Shown: positions 60,001 to 64,000 of the stretch, piece after piece | How the letters are laid out: each line of letters begins with the position of its first letter | Numbering within the stretch: the first letter of the stretch is position 1 | From: Candidatus Limnocylindrales bacterium | Lineage (GTDB): Bacteria > Desulfobacterota > Binatia > UBA1149 > CAITLU01 | Assembly: GCA_035571835.1 (NCBI GenBank) | Contig: DATNBU010000018.1 | Location: 102,051 to 166,050 of the forward strand | Length of the DNA stretch: 64,000 nt | Direction: 5' to 3' | The notes under the pieces: model-generated | Databases searched by the model: none | What the model saw: only the letters and a program-made list of their open reading frames with translations | What the model was told of the DNA's origin: nothing | Position numbers and translations under genes: made by a program

Positions 60001-61859
60001 AGTCGTGCGACGGCGTAGCCGACGCGTGCCCGGCCGATACCAAGAGCACGGCCGAGTGCCGCGCATCGGGCGGCATCTGTGATCTCGCCGAAAGCTGCGA
60101 CGGTGTTGCCGATGCGTGTCCGGCAGATGCGAAGAGCACGGCCGAGTGCCGCGGCTCCGCAGGCATCTGCGACACCGCCGAGTCGTGCGACGGCGTAGCC
60201 AACGCATGTCCTGCGGATACCAAGAGCACGGCCGAGTGCCGCGGCGCTGCCGGTGTCTGCGATACCGCCGAGTCGTGCGACGGCGTTGCCGATGCGTGCC
60301 CTGCGGATACCAAGAGCACGGCCGAGTGCCGCGGCGCTGCCGGTGTCTGCGACACCGCCGAGTCGTGCGACGGCGTTGCGGATGCGTGTCCTGCGGATAC
60401 CAAGAGCACGGCCGAGTGCCGCGCGTCCGGCGGCGTCTGCGACCTTGCCGAAACCTGCGACGGCGTGGCCAATGCGTGCCCGAGCGACAGCAAGAGCACG
60501 GCGATCTGCCGCCCGTCGGCAGGATTCTGCGACGTCGACGAGACCTGCGACGGCATCGCCAACGCATGCCCGGCCGAAGCCTTCGCGTCGTCGACGACGA
60601 CGTGTCGCCCCTCGAGCTCGATCTGCGATCAGGCCGAAACCTGCACGGGCGCCGATGCCGCGTGCCCCGCCGACGGCGTTGCGCCGTCGACGACGGTCTG
60701 TCGCGGTGCGGTCTCGATCTGCGACGCAGCCGAGAACTGCAATGGCGCGGATACGATCTGTCCGGCCGATGTTTCCGCATCGACGGCCACGGTGTGCCGT
60801 ACTGCCGTCAGCGCTTGCGATGCGGTCGAGAACTGCGACGGCACCGGAGCGTGTCCGGCCGATGCGTCCGCGGTCATCGATACACCGTGCGGAAGCGGCA
60901 CCGAGAACGACTGCAACCATGCCGACAGCTGCGACGGCTCGGGCACCTGCAGGACCAACCTGGAGCCTGCGACGACGCCGTGCGGAAGCAGTAACGACGA
61001 CGTATGCGACAACGGCGACACCTGCGACGGCTCGGGCACGTGCCAGCCGAACAACGAGCCGAACGGCACGTCATGCAACGACAACGCGTTCTGCAACGGC
61101 ACCGATACGTGCGTTGCCGGAGCCTGCACCGGGCACGCGGGCGATCCCTGCCAGGGCGCCGATGGCGACATCAACTGCGCCGAGAGCTGCAACGAGGCCT
61201 CCGATAACTGCCTCGGCAACGATCCGGACGGCAGCTCGTGCGATAACGGCGACGGCTGCACGACCGGAGAGACGTGCACGGCCGGAGTCTGCGGCGGCGG
61301 CGATTCGTCGCCGTGTGTCGACCTGTGCGGCGATACGCCGGTAGCGTCCGGATGCTTCGCAGCCGGCAAGTACAAGTTCAGCATCAAGGATACCGGCGAC
61401 ATCACGAAGAACTCGATCAAGTGGCAGTGGAAGACCGGAGCTCCCGTCAATCCGACGGCGCTCGGCAGTCCGCAGACGACGACGCGCTACGCGCTGTGCG
61501 TGTACGACCGCACCGGCGGTACGCCGAACAAGGTGGCTTCGTACGAGGTGCAGCCGAGCGCGTTCTGGGTCCCGAAGACAGGCGGGTTCCAGTACAAGGA
61601 CAAGAACGGGACCCAGGACGGCGTCAAGCAGATCAAGCTCAAGGCTAGCGTGACTCCCGGGAAGTCCTCGGTGGGCTTCAAGGCATCCGGTTCGAACCTG
61701 ACGCTGCCGCCGACGTTCGACTCGACCTTCTACTTTGATGTCGATCCGTACATCACCGTGCAGATGGTCAACAGCGACGGAAGCTGCTGGACGACAGACT
61801 TCACGACCTCGCAGGTCAGCAAGAACAACACGCTGCAGTTCTCGGCGACCGGGCCGTAG
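57078..61859 (+). CDS. giant secreted protein with about 39 tandem disintegrin-like repeats
   Basis: Exported 1593-residue protein. The ATG at 57078 has GGGGAGG upstream; the signal peptide ends around SVAA. The first domain (NGVLEAGEECDEG, GTPCCPG, then CRPAAAGVCDVAENCTGTDGKCAADVF) resembles an abbreviated disintegrin domain. About 39 units of 30-33 residues follow with pattern C-x6-C-x5-C-x6-C-x9 (consensus CRGSAGICDTAETCDGVANACPADTKSTAE). Edge units are more diverged than the central, nearly identical ones. Looser Cys segments (CNGTDTCVAGACTGHAGDPC) and the shared C-terminal domain (KFSIKDTGDITKNSIKWQW, YALCVYDRTG, CWTTDF) end the protein. About 160 cysteines imply export and extensive disulfides. 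Adhesive or structural surface function is inferred. Confidence 0.9.
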   Translation: MVSKSMRLSLSALVMMSAFTFAQPSVAANKCQGAGNIANGVLEAGEECDEGGGATGTPCCPGSGGQGCNIRSNATLCRPAAAGVCDVAENCTGTDGKCAADVFAASTVTCRGSAGVCDSVESCTGTSNACPTDTFASTSTVCRTATGVCDAAETCTGTSSTCPADGLLSTATTCRAAGGVCDLAEVCPGNSVNCPSDSKSSAVCRSSAGICDPTETCDGVTNNCPADSKSGTTLVCRASIGTCDTAERCDGTAAACPTDAFSASSVLCRGSAGVCDAAETCTGTSNTCPTDGLLDSTTTCRGSAGVCDSAEVCTGASTACPTDSFVSSSTTCRGSAGVCDLAENCSGAAADCPADTKSTAVCRGSAGICDTAETCNGVSNACPADTKNGTATVCRASGGICDLAETCDGAGNACPADTKSTAECRASGGICDVAETCDGAGNACPADTKSTAECRASGGICDVAETCDGASNACPSDSKSTAECRSSAGICDTAESCDGVANSCPADTKSTAECRGSAGICDTAETCDGVDDACPADTKSTAECRASGGICDLAETCDGASDDCPTDAKSTTECRGSAGICDTAETCDGIANACPADTKSTAECRGSAGICDSAESCDGASDDCPADTKSTGECRGAAGICDTAETCDGVDDACPADAKSTAECRASGGICDLAETCDGASDDCPTDAKSTAECRGSAGICDTAESCNGVDDTCPADTKSTAECRGSAGICDTAESCDGVDDACPADTKSTAECRASGGVCDLAETCDGVANACPADSKSTAECRGSAGICDTAETCDGIANACPADTKSTAECRGSAGVCDSAETCDGIANACPADTKSTAECRGSAGVCDTAETCDGVDDACPADTKSTAECRGAAGVCDTAETCDGVDDACPADAKSTAECRASGGICDLAETCDGAGDDCPSDAKSTAECRGSAGICDTSETCDGVADACPADTKSTAECRSSAGVCDTAESCDGVADACPADTKSTAECRASGGICDLAESCDGVADACPADAKSTAECRGSAGICDTAESCDGVANACPADTKSTAECRGAAGVCDTAESCDGVADACPADTKSTAECRGAAGVCDTAESCDGVADACPADTKSTAECRASGGVCDLAETCDGVANACPSDSKSTAICRPSAGFCDVDETCDGIANACPAEAFASSTTTCRPSSSICDQAETCTGADAACPADGVAPSTTVCRGAVSICDAAENCNGADTICPADVSASTATVCRTAVSACDAVENCDGTGACPADASAVIDTPCGSGTENDCNHADSCDGSGTCRTNLEPATTPCGSSNDDVCDNGDTCDGSGTCQPNNEPNGTSCNDNAFCNGTDTCVAGACTGHAGDPCQGADGDINCAESCNEASDNCLGNDPDGSSCDNGDGCTTGETCTAGVCGGGDSSPCVDLCGDTPVASGCFAAGKYKFSIKDTGDITKNSIKWQWKTGAPVNPTALGSPQTTTRYALCVYDRTGGTPNKVASYEVQPSAFWVPKTGGFQYKDKNGTQDGVKQIKLKASVTPGKSSVGFKASGSNLTLPPTFDSTFYFDVDPYITVQMVNSDGSCWTTDFTTSQVSKNNTLQFSATGP
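57291..60890 (+). repeat. 90-bp coding tandem repeat array
   Basis: About 39 units of 90-99 bases. The central units (roughly 58260-60480) are exactly 90 bases and highly similar, alternating GCATCGGGCGGCATCTGC and GGCTCCGCGGGCATCTGC types. The reading frame never breaks, and silent third-position differences between units suggest older duplications plus selection on protein. The array is likely to vary in copy number by recombination. Confidence 0.85.
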
Positions 61860-61865
61860 TCCACG

Positions 61866-61895
61866 GGGTGGCGGATGCTTGGGCATCCGCCACCC
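61866..61895 (+). terminator. hairpin after the 39-repeat gene
   Basis: GGGTGGCGGATGC (61866-61878) and GCATCCGCCACCC (61883-61895) form a perfect 13-bp stem with loop TTGG, 7 bases after the stop. A second stem (GGCCCAC 61943-61949 / GTGGGCC 61956-61962) and a doubled CCATCCGGCCT follow. No T-tract is present, so termination is likely but not certain. Confidence 0.65.
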
Positions 61896-62206
61896 GTCCC
61901 TCGGGCCTTAGGGGCCGGCCGGTACCTCCATCCGGCCTGAAGGGCCCACCTCCTCGTGGGCCATCCGGCCTACGCCAGGTGAATCGGCTCGCGAATCACC
62001 GCCGCCGGACCGGGCTTACCCAGCGAAAAATCGTACTTCCCCGTGCCCCACACCGGGGAAACCCCCTCCTGCGCTTGTTGAATTTCTTGGCCATGCTAAG
62101 TCTTTTGCCGGGGAACGCCGTCTTTACGGCAGCAGAACGGGAGGCCTCGTCTTTTGGCTTTCCATGCATCGGCAACGGCAGGGGAAGTGCCGTGCCCGGA
62201 GGGAAC
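61896..62206. other. 311-base non-coding leader with several hairpins
   Basis: Intergenic stretch before the second large repeat gene. Besides the GGCCCAC stem there is TTCCCCG (62037-62043) pairing with CGGGGAA (62054-62060). GGAGGG at 62198-62203 is the ribosome binding site of the next gene. The promoter should lie here, but no clear -35/-10 pair or riboswitch core is recognised, and no short gene is convincing. Confidence 0.4.
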
Positions 62207-64000
62207 ATGGGTTTCATCAAGAGGACGGCGAAGCCGTCCATGCCGACCTCGAGACCGGGGAGATCTTTCGCTGCTGCGCTTGCCGCCGCGGTCTGCATGC
62301 TGAGCGCCAGCCAGGCTCAGGCCTCGGGCACGGTCACGGCGGTGACGATCAGTGCGCAGAGCGGAACTCTGAGCTCCGGTTCGGCGGGAAGCGCTACATA
62401 CACGGTCACGGCCGTTCACGGCGGCAGCGGCGCAATGACGGTGACGTTCGACGCGCCGATCTTCAGCGGCGGCACTCCGGCGGGAGTAACGACGTCGTAC
62501 ACGACGAATCCGGTGACCACCGCCGGGCAGGGCGATGCCGTAACGACGCTCACGATCAATACCACCAGCGCAACCCCGGCGGTCGTCCGGACATTCACGA
62601 TTCGCGCGTCCGAGTCCGGCGGTAGCAATGCGACGAGTGCTGCGCCGGGTACTTTTACCGTTACCGCGGTTTGCGGTGATGGCGTGACGAACGGTTCCGA
62701 AGCGTGCGACCTCGGCACCGGCAACAACGGCGCTGCCGGCCGCTGCTGCTCGGCAACGTGCACGTTCGTCGCCACGTCGACGGTCTGCCGCGGTTCCGGC
62801 GGCATCTGCGACACGGCGGAGAACTGCACGGGCACCTCGCAGAACTGTCCGGCGGACGCGTTCGTCTCTACGGCAACGACGTGTCGCTCTTCCGGCGGCG
62901 TCTGCGACCCCCTCGAAACATGCACCGGAACGTCTGCGACGTGTCCGAGCGATTCGAAGAGCAGTGCGACTTGCCGCTCTGCCGCCGGCGTGTGCGACGC
63001 CGTGGAAACCTGCGACGGCGTCGCCAATGCGTGCCCGGCGGATGTCAAAAGCGGGACGGGAGTAACGTGTCGCAACTCCGCCGGCATCTGCGACCTCGCA
63101 GAGAACTGCAACGGCACCAGCAACACCTGTCCGGCCGATGCCAAGAGCAGCTCGGTCTGCCGCACGTCGGCGGGCATCTGCGACTCGATCGAAACCTGCG
63201 ATGGTGCGGCGAACGCCTGCCCGGCGGATGCCAAGAGCACCGCCGTCTGTCGTGCATCCGGCGGCATCTGCGACGCGACGGAAATCTGCGACGGCGTGGC
63301 CGACGCCTGCCCGGCTGATGCGAAGAGCAGCGCCGTGTGCCGGTCGGCAGCCGGAATCTGCGACGCAATCGAAACCTGCGACGGAGCGTCGAACGCCTGC
63401 CCCGCGGATACCAAGAGCACGGCGGTCTGCCGCGCGTCCGGCGGAATCTGCGATCTCGCCGAGACCTGTGACGGCGTGGCCAACACGTGTCCGTCGGATG
63501 CAAAGAGCACGGCCGTGTGTCGGAGCTCGGCCGGCATCTGCGACCCTGCCGAAACCTGTGACGGCGCGGGCAACAGCTGCCCGTCGGATACGAAGAGCAC
63601 GGCAGTATGTCGCGCGTCCGCCGGCATCTGCGATCTGACAGAGACGTGCGACGGTGCGGGCAACAGCTGTCCGTCCGATACGAAGAGCACGTCGGTGTGC
63701 CGCACGTCCGCCGGCATCTGCGACCTTGCGGAGACCTGCGACGGCCTCGCCAACAGCTGTCCGACCGACGTCAAGAGCACGTCGGTCTGCCGCACGTCGG
63801 CCGGCATCTGCGATCTTGCCGAGACCTGCGACGGTGCGGCCGACGCGTGTCCGGGCGACGCGAAGAGCACGGCTCAGTGCCGCACGTCCGCCGGCGTCTG
63901 CGATACCGCGGAAACCTGCGACGGCACCGGCAACTCGTGCCCGATCGACGCGAAGAGCACGGCCCAGTGCCGTGCATCCGGCGGCATCTGCGACGTGGCG
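62207..64000 (+). CDS. secreted protein with disintegrin-like tandem repeats, 3'-truncated by window edge
   Basis: Open to the last base (598 codons, no stop). The ATG at 62207 has GGAGGG upstream. The signal peptide reaches about residue 40 (SQAQA). Residues about 41-150 form a Thr/Ser-rich beta-sandwich-like domain (TVTAVTISAQSGTLSSGSAGSATYTVTAV) absent from the paralogues. CGDGVTNGSEACDLG with GRCCSATC follows, then thirteen complete repeats and a partial fourteenth at the edge (pattern C-x6-C-x5-C-x6-C, consensus CRTSAGICDLAETCDGxxNxCPxDxKSTxV). Val replaces Glu before the next Cys in most units, which separates this array from the 57 kb array. More repeats and a C-terminal domain probably lie beyond the window. 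Confidence 0.87.
   Translation, partial: MGFIKRTAKPSMPTSRPGRSFAAALAAAVCMLSASQAQASGTVTAVTISAQSGTLSSGSAGSATYTVTAVHGGSGAMTVTFDAPIFSGGTPAGVTTSYTTNPVTTAGQGDAVTTLTINTTSATPAVVRTFTIRASESGGSNATSAAPGTFTVTAVCGDGVTNGSEACDLGTGNNGAAGRCCSATCTFVATSTVCRGSGGICDTAENCTGTSQNCPADAFVSTATTCRSSGGVCDPLETCTGTSATCPSDSKSSATCRSAAGVCDAVETCDGVANACPADVKSGTGVTCRNSAGICDLAENCNGTSNTCPADAKSSSVCRTSAGICDSIETCDGAANACPADAKSTAVCRASGGICDATEICDGVADACPADAKSSAVCRSAAGICDAIETCDGASNACPADTKSTAVCRASGGICDLAETCDGVANTCPSDAKSTAVCRSSAGICDPAETCDGAGNSCPSDTKSTAVCRASAGICDLTETCDGAGNSCPSDTKSTSVCRTSAGICDLAETCDGLANSCPTDVKSTSVCRTSAGICDLAETCDGAADACPGDAKSTAQCRTSAGVCDTAETCDGTGNSCPIDAKSTAQCRASGGICDVA

Noticed and set aside
56942..60562. Minus-strand open frame of 1206 codons opposite the 39-repeat gene
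   Set aside because: It has only a repeated SAGHASATPSQVSA-like pattern created by the antisense of the 90-base repeat, no ribosome binding site and no signal peptide. All reading frames stay open there because the repeat lacks stop triplets.
57291..60890. Regular 90-base repeat resembling a CRISPR-like array
   Set aside because: There are no unique spacers; the whole period is conserved coding sequence with silent changes, and no cas genes are present.
57970..60920. Two further long minus-strand frames (936 and 953 codons) opposite the same array
   Set aside because: They are arginine-rich or alanine/glycine-rich repeat shadows with no independent coding signal.
1..64000. tRNA, rRNA, prophage or insertion sequence
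   Set aside because: No tRNA-like cloverleaf, rRNA segment, integrase, transposase or phage structural gene was recognised; only REP-like palindromes without their transposase.

Overview
This is a GC-rich window in which nearly every stretch is coding. Gene content suggests an uncultured-type, Gram-negative bacterium of the broad deltaproteobacterial assemblage (Binatota/Desulfobacterota/Myxococcota-like). This placement is inferred from an OprB-type porin, many lipoproteins, a DHA2-HlyD efflux pair, a putative F420-type reductase and many secreted Cys-rich proteins with CGxGxxxxxExCDDG motifs. No rRNA or tRNA was seen, so it cannot be confirmed here.

1-17.3 kb is a compact division and cell wall (dcw) cluster, all on the plus strand: rsmH (5' end outside the window), ftsL, ftsI, murE, murF, mraY, murD, ftsW, murG, murC, murB, ftsQ, ftsA, ftsZ. 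Most junctions overlap or are nearly touching, and a strong hairpin/T-tract terminator follows ftsZ. There is no ddl between murB and ftsQ. Two small inverted-repeat elements sit at the ftsW/murG and murG/murC junctions.

17.3-33.3 kb holds a YghU-type glutathione transferase and then a run of exported multidomain proteins: a Hint-domain protein, a Cys-rich protein with nine disintegrin-like repeats, a related protein with the same C-terminal domain, a 1222-residue CotH/lamin-tail protein, an RCC1-repeat protein, an SGNH hydrolase, a lipoprotein and a MopE-type metal-binding-motif protein.

33.5-42.2 kb is accessory metabolism and regulation: a zinc alcohol dehydrogenase, a LysR regulator divergent from a deazaflavin-type reductase, a 47-residue basic protein, a tetR-hlyD-emrB efflux operon with a clear operator palindrome, a GbsR-like regulator with NnrU, YaeQ and a PGPGW membrane protein.

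42.2-56.9 kb carries a purple-acid-phosphatase-like enzyme coupled to a TPR protein, a divergent OprB porin, a phospholipase D-type lipoprotein, a DUF4056 lipoprotein, a radical SAM protein, acpS, a C69-type hydrolase with a REP-like element in its 5' end, a coiled-coil protein, a tandem pair of ArsA-like ATPases and an acyltransferase-like protein lacking the usual catalytic His.

57.1-64 kb contains two giant secreted proteins made of about 39 and at least 13 tandem 30-residue, four-cysteine repeats. The unit resembles the C-terminal half of the eukaryotic ADAM/snake-venom disintegrin domain; the second protein runs off the window. With the 19.8 kb paralogue these form a family of variable-length arrays. 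Together with a C-terminal domain shared by four proteins, they are the most unusual part of the window.
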